Assembly: GCA_023400335.1 (NCBI GenBank)
Contig: JAEXFF010000120.1
Location: 1-6,838 of the forward strand
Direction: 5' to 3'
Origin: Bacteroidota bacterium
GTDB taxonomy: Bacteria; Bacteroidota; Bacteroidia; Bacteroidales; Marinifilaceae
Length of the DNA stretch: 6,838 nucleotides
The notes under the pieces are model-generated. The model saw only the letters and a list, made by a program, of their open reading frames with translations. It ran no database searches and was not told where the DNA came from. The position numbers and the translations under genes are program-made. How positions within the stretch are numbered: position 1 is the first letter of the stretch; each line of letters opens with the position of its first letter. Positions 1 to 5,575 of the stretch are shown here, piece by piece.

Positions 1-148
1 CATTCCAGGCAAGTATTATTCGATTATTCTCATCCTCTTCTCGTGCTCGGAAGGCAAAATTATAAAAATTCCGGAGATTTGGTAATTTTTTAATCAATAA
101 TACCCGGAAAACCATAAGGATAAGTAACAATAATTTATAAATATACAT
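1..148 (-). CDS. N-terminal part of an unknown, probably membrane-anchored protein (cut by window edge)
   Basis: The frame starts at the ATG whose complement is at 146-148 and stays open for 49 codons to the window edge, so only the amino end is visible. It begins MYIYKLLLLILMVFRVLL, a hydrophobic stretch of about 18 residues that could be a signal anchor or first membrane helix. A basic stretch (KKLPNLRN) and then a charged part (RAREEDENN) follow. The start is supported by a purine-rich GGAGGAGGAA immediately upstream (complement of 151-160), unusually strong for this group of bacteria. A terminator at 185-220 separates it from the nitroreductase gene upstream. I do not recognise the family and propose no function. 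A chance open frame is possible at this length, but the ribosome site and hydrophobic start argue for a real gene. Confidence 0.55.
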   Translation of the reverse strand, partial: MYIYKLLLLILMVFRVLLIKKLPNLRNFYNFAFRAREEDENNRIILAWN

Positions 149-150
149 AT

Positions 151-160
151 TTCCTCCTCC
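151..160 (-). promoter_or_regulatory. Strong Shine-Dalgarno-like site for the edge gene
   Basis: On the minus strand this reads GGAGGAGGAA, ending two bases before the ATG at 148, with its GGAGG cores about 5-8 bases from the start codon. Bacteroidetes genes usually lack a marked Shine-Dalgarno sequence, so this site decides the start of the truncated gene. Confidence 0.5.
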
Positions 161-184
161 GGAAGACTGAGGAAAGAAAGCATT

Positions 185-220
185 AAAAAACCAGTTAACG
201 GATTTCTCTTCCATTAACTG
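185..220 (-). terminator. Intrinsic terminator of the Frm2-type nitroreductase gene
   Basis: CAGTTAA (192-198) pairs with TTAACTG (214-220), and after one C/A mismatch GGA (200-202) pairs with TCC (210-212), leaving a seven-base loop. Read on the minus strand, the hairpin is followed by GG and then six T (complement of 185-190), the classic form of a rho-independent terminator. It lies 26 bases past the end of the minus-strand nitroreductase gene. On the plus strand the hairpin is followed only by ATTTT, so termination there would be weak. Confidence 0.8.
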
Positions 221-245
221 ATTTTAGCAGTTTGTTTTTATATTT

Positions 246-848
246 TTATTTAAAAATCCGCATCCGGTCTTCTAATGGTCGATTATCTTTTTTGCCGGGG
301 ACAATAAGGGGAGTTCCAAAAGGCATCTGAGCGATTAACCGCCAATGCTCCGGGAGTTTCCATTCAGCCTGTACAGCTCTGTCTATTAATGGATTGTAAT
401 GTTGTAAAGAAGCCCCGAACCCGGCATCTTCCAATAAAGCCCATACCGACAATTGATGCATAGCGGAAGTATGCTCCGACCATTCCGGAAATTTATCCTG
501 ATACAAAGGAAATGCTTTCTGTAAACTTTCCACAACAGTTTGGTCTTCATAAAAAAGTATGGTTCCGTAACCGGCTAAAAAAGATTTATTGATCTTCATT
601 TCTGTGGCTTCAAAAGCCGCTTCTGAGATAATTTTTTTAAGCGTTTCCTTTACCAGATTCCAAAATTTCCGATGCTGTTCTCCCAATAATAAAACCAATC
701 GGGAAGATTGTGAATTAAAAGCCGAAGGCGTATGGGCAACAGTAAACCGGACAATTTCTTCTATTTGTTCGTCTGGAATAGGCGACTGATTACTGAGGGC
801 ATAATAACTTCTTCTATGCTTCAGAGCCTCTTTTAAATTTCTTTCCAT
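246..848 (-). CDS. Nitroreductase family protein, Frm2/Hbn1/CinD-like
   Basis: A 200-residue flavoprotein of the nitroreductase fold, predicted to bind FMN as a dimer in the cytoplasm and reduce nitro- or quinone-type compounds with NAD(P)H. Visible marks are the N-terminal RRS (12-14) for FMN phosphate contact, TPSAFNSQSSR (40-50), the long central helix region ALLEDAGFGASLQHYNPLID (137-156), and PFGTP (176-180). The TPSAFNSQ form, the length and the FGTP end are those of the yeast Frm2 and Lactococcus CinD branch rather than of NfsB. The start MERNLKEALKHRRS fits the family; no Shine-Dalgarno is seen. It is a single gene with a predicted promoter at 966-973, a leader of about 110 bases and its own terminator at 185-220. 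The physiological substrate is unknown; in relatives, roles in fatty-acid signalling and copper or oxidative stress have been proposed. Confidence 0.9.
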   Translation of the reverse strand: MERNLKEALKHRRSYYALSNQSPIPDEQIEEIVRFTVAHTPSAFNSQSSRLVLLLGEQHRKFWNLVKETLKKIISEAAFEATEMKINKSFLAGYGTILFYEDQTVVESLQKAFPLYQDKFPEWSEHTSAMHQLSVWALLEDAGFGASLQHYNPLIDRAVQAEWKLPEHWRLIAQMPFGTPLIVPGKKDNRPLEDRMRIFK

Positions 849-965
849 ATATTATTGTTTTAGCTTGTCTGTTTTTTACTTTCCATTCCCTCTTACAACC
901 ATTTCATTTTAAAGTACGCATTCTGCCGATCCTGCCGGCTTTATAAATGTTTTCTATTTATTCTC

Positions 966-973
966 CAAAGATA
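966..973 (-). promoter_or_regulatory. Predicted -7 promoter element (TATCTTTG) for the Frm2-type nitroreductase
   Basis: The minus strand reads TATCTTTG, an exact fit to the Bacteroidetes TAnnTTTG -7 element. The -33 position, 19-21 bases upstream, falls in a T-run on the minus strand (complement of 992-999), a near match to TTTG. Transcription would start near 960, giving a leader of about 110 bases before the ATG at 848. The left end of the transposase element begins about 30 bases behind this site. Confidence 0.5.
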
Positions 974-1008
974 TTATTTATATACGTCTTTAAAAAAAAG
1001 AAGTTAAC

Positions 1009-1032
1009 CCCGGGGACGGGGGAAGGTGCTAT
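1009..1032 (+). repeat. Left copy of the 24-base terminal inverted repeat
   Basis: Identical over 24 bases to the reverse complement of 1849-1872. It holds the G-rich word CCCGGGGACGGGGG (1009-1022) and then AAGGTGCTAT (1023-1032). Including C1008, CCCC (1008-1011) could pair with GGGG (1018-1021) around a six-base loop, making a small hairpin of the kind that Y1 transposases recognise as single-stranded DNA. Confidence 0.9.
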
Positions 1033-1061
1033 ATCCTCCTCCCATCTCAAACCGACACCAC

Positions 1062-1092
1062 TTGAAATTTAAATTTATTTTTCATAAATTTG
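1062..1092 (+). promoter_or_regulatory. Predicted promoter of the transposase gene
   Basis: TAAATTTG at 1085-1092 fits the TAnnTTTG -7 element exactly, and a TTG at 1062-1064 lies 20 bases upstream at the usual -33 distance. Transcription would begin near 1097, leaving a leader of about 20 bases before the ATG at 1116. This rules out the upstream GTG at 1026 and ATG at 1095 as practical starts. The promoter is inside the element, so the gene would be expressed wherever it lands. Confidence 0.55.
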
Positions 1093-1115
1093 ATATGTGT
1101 CTAAATTTCATCTAC

Positions 1116-1847
1116 ATGTCCAGGCAAGCCCGTCAACTGTCAATTACTGCTATCTACCATGTTATTCTGCGTGGTATAGACCGGATGATGATTTTTCACG
1201 AGGAAGATGACTATCAGATGTTCCTGAACCTGCTAAGATTGGAGATCTGTAAAACCTTCGAAATATACTGCTATTGCCTGATGAGTAATCATGTACATCT
1301 GATTGTAAAAAGTGACACACTTAGTGCGCATATACGTCACATTGCTTCGATTTATGCTATGTGGTTTAACCATAAACACAAACGATGTGGTTATCTTTTT
1401 CAAGATCGTTTCAGAAGCGAACCCGTCGAGGAGGAAGGATATTTATTACGATGTTTCCGGTATATTCTGAAAAATCCGGTTAAAGCAGGATTATGTAAAA
1501 AAGCCATTAGCTATAAATGGAGCAGTTATAAAATGTATTTTAATAAGGATAATTCTTTTGTCTCTACAAGTTTCCTGTCCCTCTTTTTCGATACAGAAAA
1601 AGATTTTCAAGTTTATATAGAGGAAGAAGATGAAGAAGAATATATGGATATCTATCAAAATGAGCAATTATCCGATAATGAAGTACGGGAATTATTAATG
1701 AAACTATTACGAGGGAAAAAATTGACGGATTTTTCTCAACCGGAACAAAAACAAATACTTAAAGAAATTAAACAAAATGCCGGTATCAGAAAGAAACAAC
1801 TTGCCCGGATAACGGGAATAGGCCTGAATATTATCCGGCGGTTGTGA
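1116..1847 (+). CDS. REP-associated-type tyrosine transposase (Y1/HUH, IS200-like)
   Basis: A 243-residue protein of the TnpA_REP/RAYT branch of the Y1 HUH transposases, which cut and join single-stranded DNA through a covalent 5'-phosphotyrosine. It starts MSRQARQLSITAIYHVILRG, the standard opening of this family. The HUH metal-binding motif is His59-Val-His61 in MSNHVHLIV, and the likely nucleophile is Tyr116 in RYILKNPVKAG, with Asn120 where classical IS200 enzymes have Gln. The catalytic domain spans about 1-145; an acidic linker follows (EEEDEEEYMD, 169-178), then a helical C-terminal domain (185-243) ending in a helix-turn-helix-like KKQLARITGIGLNIIRRL. The frame is also open upstream to a GTG at 1026, but that start lies in the repeat and before the predicted transcript. 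No frameshift or lost catalytic residue is seen, so the enzyme appears intact. The gene is AT-richer than its flanks, in line with transfer. Confidence 0.9.
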   Translation: MSRQARQLSITAIYHVILRGIDRMMIFHEEDDYQMFLNLLRLEICKTFEIYCYCLMSNHVHLIVKSDTLSAHIRHIASIYAMWFNHKHKRCGYLFQDRFRSEPVEEEGYLLRCFRYILKNPVKAGLCKKAISYKWSSYKMYFNKDNSFVSTSFLSLFFDTEKDFQVYIEEEDEEEYMDIYQNEQLSDNEVRELLMKLLRGKKLTDFSQPEQKQILKEIKQNAGIRKKQLARITGIGLNIIRRL

Positions 1848-1848
1848 A

Positions 1849-1872
1849 ATAGCACCTTCCCCCGTCCCCGGG
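1849..1872 (-). repeat. Right copy of the 24-base terminal inverted repeat
   Basis: Exact reverse complement of 1009-1032. It begins one base after the transposase stop codon (TGA, 1845-1847) and ends 15 bases before the -7 element of the next gene. CACC (1853-1856) can pair with GGTG (1871-1874), and CCC (1861-1863) with GGG (1870-1872), so short alternative hairpins are possible. It is not a good terminator because no T-run follows. Confidence 0.9.
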
Positions 1873-1887
1873 TGTTAAATTAATATT

Positions 1888-1895
1888 TATCTTTG
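1888..1895 (+). promoter_or_regulatory. Predicted -7 promoter element (TATCTTTG) for the BASS-family transporter
   Basis: TATCTTTG is an exact match to TAnnTTTG. Transcription would start near 1900, about 22 bases before the ATG at 1923. The -33 region (about 1864-1868) falls inside the right repeat of the transposase element and shows no TTTG, so the promoter may be weak or altered by the insertion. Confidence 0.5.
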
Positions 1896-1922
1896 CCTTG
1901 CGTTTCACAAAAGAGCAAGGAG

Positions 1923-2771
1923 ATGAATCTGATTTTTATCGTATTACCGATCCTGACTTTACTGATGTTTGAGCTCGGTTTGGAGCTCAATATTCAGGAT
2001 TTTACTTTATTCCGCCATCGTCCCCGTCCGGTAATTGCGGGACTTATCGGACAGATTGTACTTTTACCTCTCCTGGCCATTTTACTGGGTTTGCTTTTCC
2101 AACTGAATGCTCTCTTTTTTATCGGGCTTGTTCTTATAGCTTGCTCTCCCGGCGGGAGTTCATCTAATATTTTTTCCCTGCTTGCTAAAGGAGATGTTGC
2201 CCTTTCCGTCAGTCTGACAGCTCTTAGCAGTATTATCACCCTCTTTACCATTCCCCTTATTTTAAGTTGGACAACACAATTAACCGACGCCCGGACCGAT
2301 ATTTTGATAAAACTTCCCCTAGGTGCTTTGATTATACAGAATCTAATCCTAACATTGCTGCCGATTGCTTTAGGCCTATTATTTAAAGCTAAATTTCCGG
2401 AAAAAGCAGAAAGAATAAAGCAGAAATTGCACAAAATTTCCTTTCCTGCTCTTTTGCTGTTAGCAGCTATCTTTTTCATTCAACATCACCAAACGATCGC
2501 TGCTCACATCGGTCAATTGGGGATCTGTATTTTTATGTTAATTGTATTAGCTATGTTTTCAGGAGTCCTTTTATCCCGCTTTCTGCATTTACAAGGAAAG
2601 GAAAAACGAACCATAGTGATTGAAATCGGGATGCAAAATGCAGCCCAAGGGATAGCTATTGCCAGTAGTCCTTTAATTTTTAACAACAATATTATTGCTA
2701 TTCCCTCTATTGTTTATGCCCTTTTTATGAATCTGATTTTGCTAACCTATATTAAAACAGTAAGGAAATAA
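1923..2771 (+). CDS. Bile acid:sodium symporter (BASS/SBF) family protein
   Basis: A 282-residue inner-membrane protein with about nine to ten hydrophobic segments, of the SBF-like family that moves organic anions with sodium. Two signature blocks are intact: ACSPGGSSSN (73-82) with AKGDVALSVSLTALS (88-102), and EIGMQNAAQG (234-243). Aligned by eye to the Neisseria ASBT structure, as I remember it, Gln44, Ser81, Asn82, Ser95, Thr99, Glu234, Met237 and Gln238 fall on the sodium-site positions, so sodium coupling is likely. The family also carries pantoate, pyruvate and other acids, so bile acid is not assured as substrate. The ATG at 1923 is preferred over a TTG at 1893 because the latter lies inside the -7 element. 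AGGAG touches the ATG directly, too close to be a normal ribosome site. The gene converges with the pirin gene 25 bases further on, with no clear hairpin terminator between. Confidence 0.88.
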   Translation: MNLIFIVLPILTLLMFELGLELNIQDFTLFRHRPRPVIAGLIGQIVLLPLLAILLGLLFQLNALFFIGLVLIACSPGGSSSNIFSLLAKGDVALSVSLTALSSIITLFTIPLILSWTTQLTDARTDILIKLPLGALIIQNLILTLLPIALGLLFKAKFPEKAERIKQKLHKISFPALLLLAAIFFIQHHQTIAAHIGQLGICIFMLIVLAMFSGVLLSRFLHLQGKEKRTIVIEIGMQNAAQGIAIASSPLIFNNNIIAIPSIVYALFMNLILLTYIKTVRK

Positions 2772-2796
2772 AAATTGTATTGAAAAAATCCAGAGG

Positions 2797-3678
2797 TCAT
2801 TCCTCTTCCAAATAACCGAACTTCCCCGCACTCCAATCTTGATAAGCCTGTACAATTTCTTCTTTCGTATTCATCAAAAAAGGTCCATAAGCCATAATCG
2901 GTTCCCGGATCGGTTCACCACTCAGTAACAATAATAAGCAATCCTCCCGGGCTTCTAATGCAATCTCTACCCCTTTATTTCTGAACAATACAAACCGGTC
3001 GGTTTCTGCGGTTTGTTCTCCGTTTATGCAGACTTCTCCTTCCAAAACAAGTAAGCCGGTATTGTAATGTTCCGGTAAACTCAATACAAGTGTTGTTCCG
3101 GAAACAAGCCGGATATTATACATTTCGATGGGGGTAAAAGTATGGGCAATCCCTTTCACACCTTCAAACTCACCGGCAATTACCTCGATACGTCCTTGTC
3201 CTTCAGGCAAACTGTAAACGGGTATCTGATCGTGAGAAATACTCTGGTAACCGGGAGGACTCATTTTATCTTTTGCCGGTAAATTAACCCAAAGTTGCAC
3301 GACCTGGAAGGTACCGCCTTGACGGCTGAATTTTTTTTCATGGTATTCTTTATGTAATACGCCGGCACCTGCTGTCATCCATTGTATATCTCCGGCTCCG
3401 ATCACCCCTTTGTGCCCATAACTATCCTGATGAGCCACTTTTCCCTGGTAAACCAAAGTCACGGTTTCGAATCCCCGATGCGGATGCACGCCTACTCCCC
3501 GGGGATCTTTACGGGGGCTGAATTCTATTTTTGCATTATAATCCAGCAAATAAAAAGGACTCATCCGGTTAGGAGCCAGATGATAACCGGAAGGAAAAAA
3601 ATTGTGCACCCGGAACCCGTCTCCCACCATATGAGAGGGAGGAGGCAGCAATATCTGTTGTATCTCTTTTGTCTTCAT
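2797..3678 (-). CDS. Pirin family bicupin protein
   Basis: A 293-residue protein, the usual length for bacterial pirins such as YhhW. The N-terminal cupin carries the metal ligands His65 and His67 in HPHRGFETVT (65-74), and His109 and Glu111 in GAGVLHKEYHE (104-114), equivalent to the three His and one Glu of human pirin, so an iron-type metal is expected. The pirin C-terminal domain covers about 170-280 (for example GLLVLEGEVCINGEQ). Some family members are quercetin 2,3-dioxygenases and others regulate metabolic enzymes; sequence alone does not decide. The protein is probably cytosolic, as no signal peptide is present. It is divergent from the nitroreductase at 3851 across 172 bases. No consensus -7 element was found on its side; a 13-base imperfect palindrome lies at 3707-3719. 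Confidence 0.92.
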   Translation of the reverse strand: MKTKEIQQILLPPPSHMVGDGFRVHNFFPSGYHLAPNRMSPFYLLDYNAKIEFSPRKDPRGVGVHPHRGFETVTLVYQGKVAHQDSYGHKGVIGAGDIQWMTAGAGVLHKEYHEKKFSRQGGTFQVVQLWVNLPAKDKMSPPGYQSISHDQIPVYSLPEGQGRIEVIAGEFEGVKGIAHTFTPIEMYNIRLVSGTTLVLSLPEHYNTGLLVLEGEVCINGEQTAETDRFVLFRNKGVEIALEAREDCLLLLLSGEPIREPIMAYGPFLMNTKEEIVQAYQDWSAGKFGYLEEE

Positions 3679-3706
3679 TTTCTTACTTTTCTACATTAAC
3701 GTCCAG

Positions 3707-3719
3707 ACCTTTAAAAGGT
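3707..3719. promoter_or_regulatory. Small palindrome upstream of the pirin gene
   Basis: ACCTTT (3707-3712) and AAAGGT (3714-3719) are exact inverted repeats around a single base, 29 bases upstream of the pirin start. It could be an operator or a chance AT-rich palindrome. No regulator is encoded nearby. Confidence 0.2.
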
Positions 3720-3816
3720 TTTGTACTACAAGAAATTTGTTCAGATACATACTGTTCTGATTAACGATTTCTAAACATTTGAACTTTTAATTAGCAGAAT
3801 AAATCTCTACAATTCT

Positions 3817-3832
3817 TATCTTTGTATACAAA
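3817..3832 (+). promoter_or_regulatory. Predicted -7 element with overlapping palindrome for the second nitroreductase
   Basis: TATCTTTG at 3817-3824 matches TAnnTTTG exactly, and transcription would start near 3829, about 20 bases before the ATG at 3851. No clear -33 TTTG is present at normal spacing. TTTGTATACAAA (3821-3832) is a perfect 12-base palindrome covering the last half of the -7 element and the likely start point, where a bound repressor would block transcription. Confidence 0.5.
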
Positions 3833-3850
3833 CCCATAAAGTACAGATCT

Positions 3851-4360
3851 ATGAACTTTTTAGAACTCGTTAAAACAAGACATTCGGTAAGAGCTTATAA
3901 AGACCGGCCGATCGAAAAAGAAAAAGTAGAGTATATTTTGGAATGTGCCCGTCTAGCTCCGTCAGCTGTGAATTTCCAGCCCTGGCAGTTATTATTGGTC
4001 AAAAGCGCTACAGGGAAAAAGGATCTCCAGCAATGCTATTCCCGGGAATGGCTAAGCACAGCTCCCCTTTGTATCCTTGTCTGTACCGATCTTTCCCAAT
4101 CCTGGAAGCGTTCGGCTGACGGTAAAGATCACGGAGATATTGATGCGGCCATCCTTGCGGAACACATCTGTCTGGCAGCAACGGAACAAGGATTAGGGAG
4201 TTGCTGGGTATGCAATTTCGACGTAAATAAATGCAAAAAGTTATTCGGTTTACCGGATTCTTTGCAACCAGTCGTCATTCTTCCTCTTGGTTATTCCGAT
4301 TCCGGAAATATCCCCGGAACTTCCCGGAAAAATTTAAGGGAAATTATACGGGAAGTCTGA
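3851..4360 (+). CDS. Nitroreductase family protein (short form)
   Basis: A 169-residue FMN-dependent oxidoreductase of the nitroreductase fold, predicted to act in the cytoplasm with NAD(P)H. Marks are RHSVRAYKDRPI (10-21), where Arg10, Ser12 and Arg14 hold the FMN phosphate, PSAVNFQPW (37-45), DIDAAILAEHICLAATEQGLGSCW (from 96) and LPLGY (144-148). It is at the short end for the family and clearly of a different branch from the 200-residue nitroreductase at 246-848. Five cysteines (Cys62, 74, 78, 118, 121) lie between the FMN motifs and Cys128 follows, more than usual, but not in a metal-site pattern. It appears to be a single-gene transcript from the promoter at 3817. A 198-base spacer downstream, convergent with DUF1848, shows only a weak hairpin. 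The substrate is unknown. Confidence 0.9.
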   Translation: MNFLELVKTRHSVRAYKDRPIEKEKVEYILECARLAPSAVNFQPWQLLLVKSATGKKDLQQCYSREWLSTAPLCILVCTDLSQSWKRSADGKDHGDIDAAILAEHICLAATEQGLGSCWVCNFDVNKCKKLFGLPDSLQPVVILPLGYSDSGNIPGTSRKNLREIIREV

Positions 4361-4558
4361 TCCCAAAGAGATCTTTCCGGAATGGATTGGAAAACTTCCG
4401 TTTCCTTTTCTCTCCTCAACCGGCCGGCATGGCTGATAGATGGAACAAAAGCCTGAGAATCCCTTTCTGCCGCTATAACTTCCATTCATCAGCACACAAT
4501 AGATAAATACGGTCCCATTTCACAAATACAATCCTTCTGTATACAGTCATTTCTTCCC

Positions 4559-5572
4559 TTATATCAAACTTTCAGCCGTAGGATTTTCCAGGTGATGCCG
4601 ATAATTTTCCATTACCTTGTCCGGATGGCGGTTTGCATAACAATATTTACATAAATGAGGGCATGTATTATACTCTCCAACCGACTGGGCAGGGATACAG
4701 TAACAGAGGGGACGTTGTCCCTTGTCCCGCAGGGCAGTTCCTGAAATCGCAGGTGTAAAATCACCGAACAAGCCGGATGGCTGCTGCCCTCCTCCTATAA
4801 CCTTCATCAATTGCTTATCTTCCGGAAAAATCCGGCGGATCAATCCATCATCTATATACTTATTCGGTACTATTCCGTAGGATTCTAAATGGATGGCCTC
4901 CGCACAAGTTGCTAACTCATATCCCCACGACCGGTTTAAAGATTGCAAACCCGCAGTCCATTCTATCATTTCCGGTTCGGAAAATTCCCGGAAAGCGATT
5001 CCGCTACGAAGTAAACGGGCGGAAACATGACGGTAGCGGGCAATATCGGCATAACTGAAAACCATTTTCCGGGTATATTCATTCAATTGATTTCCGATAT
5101 ACTCCGCCCTTTTCAATAAATCGTCAACATCCAGTTGATCCGTTAAAAACAGAGGATCATACCGCCAGATTATTCTTTCTTTTCCCAAACGGGCAGAAAG
5201 AGAACGAAAACTTTGGATTCGTTTTTCCAAAACGTCCAGGTGAGGCTCTAAGGCCTCCTTTTCATAATCATTTAAAGTAAAATGAAGGTAACAATGAATT
5301 CCCTCTTCTTCCAGAAAATCCAACCACGGCAAAAGTGGTACCGGATTTTTAGAAAAGAAAACAATCAGCCGCACCGCTTCAAAAGAGATATAAGATTTAT
5401 GACGATTATAGGGATTATACCACACAAAATACCCTTCCTGTAACCGGTTAAAAAACCAATCAGCATAAAAAGCCGGAATATCTGTCGACCGGCTGACAGA
5501 TAAAATAACCGGAGCCAAAGCCTTTACCCATTCCCCTTCTTTTGTCCGGAGAAGTACTTCTCTGTGTTTCAT
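4559..5572 (-). CDS. DUF1848 family protein with C-terminal cysteine cluster
   Basis: A 337-residue cytosolic protein of the uncharacterised DUF1848 family. Family blocks are ILSVSRSTDIPAFYADWF (23-40), VWYNPYN (50-56), VFFSKNPVPLLPWLD (71-85), YLHFTLNDYEKEALEPH (95-111), WRYDPLFL (136-143) and CAEAIHLESYGI (223-234), a spacing that suggests a barrel-type fold. The carboxyl end has Cys290-x-Cys292, then CPHLCKYCYAN with Cys304-x3-Cys308-x2-Cys311, the spacing of a radical SAM iron-sulfur motif, but placed at the end of the protein instead of the beginning. Where many members have Cys in GKCIDD, this one has Tyr239 (NKYIDD); that comparison is from memory. It is the last gene of the operon, starting three bases after the NUDIX stop codon, so translational coupling is likely. 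Function is unknown; an Fe-S enzyme acting on a nucleotide or ADP-ribose product is only an inference from its neighbours. Confidence 0.88.
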   Translation of the reverse strand: MKHREVLLRTKEGEWVKALAPVILSVSRSTDIPAFYADWFFNRLQEGYFVWYNPYNRHKSYISFEAVRLIVFFSKNPVPLLPWLDFLEEEGIHCYLHFTLNDYEKEALEPHLDVLEKRIQSFRSLSARLGKERIIWRYDPLFLTDQLDVDDLLKRAEYIGNQLNEYTRKMVFSYADIARYRHVSARLLRSGIAFREFSEPEMIEWTAGLQSLNRSWGYELATCAEAIHLESYGIVPNKYIDDGLIRRIFPEDKQLMKVIGGGQQPSGLFGDFTPAISGTALRDKGQRPLCYCIPAQSVGEYNTCPHLCKYCYANRHPDKVMENYRHHLENPTAESLI

Positions 5573-5575
5573 TTT

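Larger units (their letters stand above)
1008..1873 (+). mobile_element. Compact RAYT-type IS200-like element: Y1 transposase gene with terminal inverted repeats
   Basis: The unit of about 865 bases consists of a left 24-base repeat, an 83-base leader with a promoter, one transposase gene and a right 24-base repeat in inverted orientation that starts one base after the stop codon. Nothing else is carried. The arrangement matches REP-associated tyrosine transposases, which are single genes flanked by inverted palindromic or G-rich repeats, rather than a classical IS200/IS605 element with subterminal hairpins. Exact ends are uncertain: TTAA is found just outside both repeats, with one extra base on the right. 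The perfect repeat identity suggests recent movement or continued selection on the ends. Confidence 0.75.

Noticed and set aside
1026..1115. Upstream extension of the transposase frame to a GTG at 1026
   Set aside because: The GTG lies inside the terminal repeat and upstream of the predicted transcript start. The added 30 residues do not resemble the family, whose proteins begin at the MSRQARQ position.
1994..2479. 161-codon minus-strand open frame inside the BASS transporter gene
   Set aside because: It is the shadow of a clearly conserved membrane protein gene; its translation has no family features.
3495..3520. CCCCGGGGATC and ACGGGGG in the pirin gene, resembling the transposase repeat core
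   Set aside because: The order and spacing differ from the repeat, and the bases are explained by conserved pirin codons (SPRKDPRG).
3382..3699. Plus-strand open frame of 105 codons across the pirin start
   Set aside because: It lies opposite the conserved metal-binding part of pirin and looks like a shadow frame.
4378..4412. Hairpin CGGAA/TTCCG followed by a pyrimidine run, as a terminator of the second nitroreductase
   Set aside because: Only five pairs with a 13-base loop, and the following run is broken by C residues. Too weak to call.
4231..4506. Overlapping open frames on both strands (4231-4506 plus, 4291-4485 minus) at the end of the second nitroreductase
   Set aside because: Both overlap conserved nitroreductase codons, have no promoter or ribosome site, and their translations look random. 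The spacer 4361-4558 appears to hold no gene.
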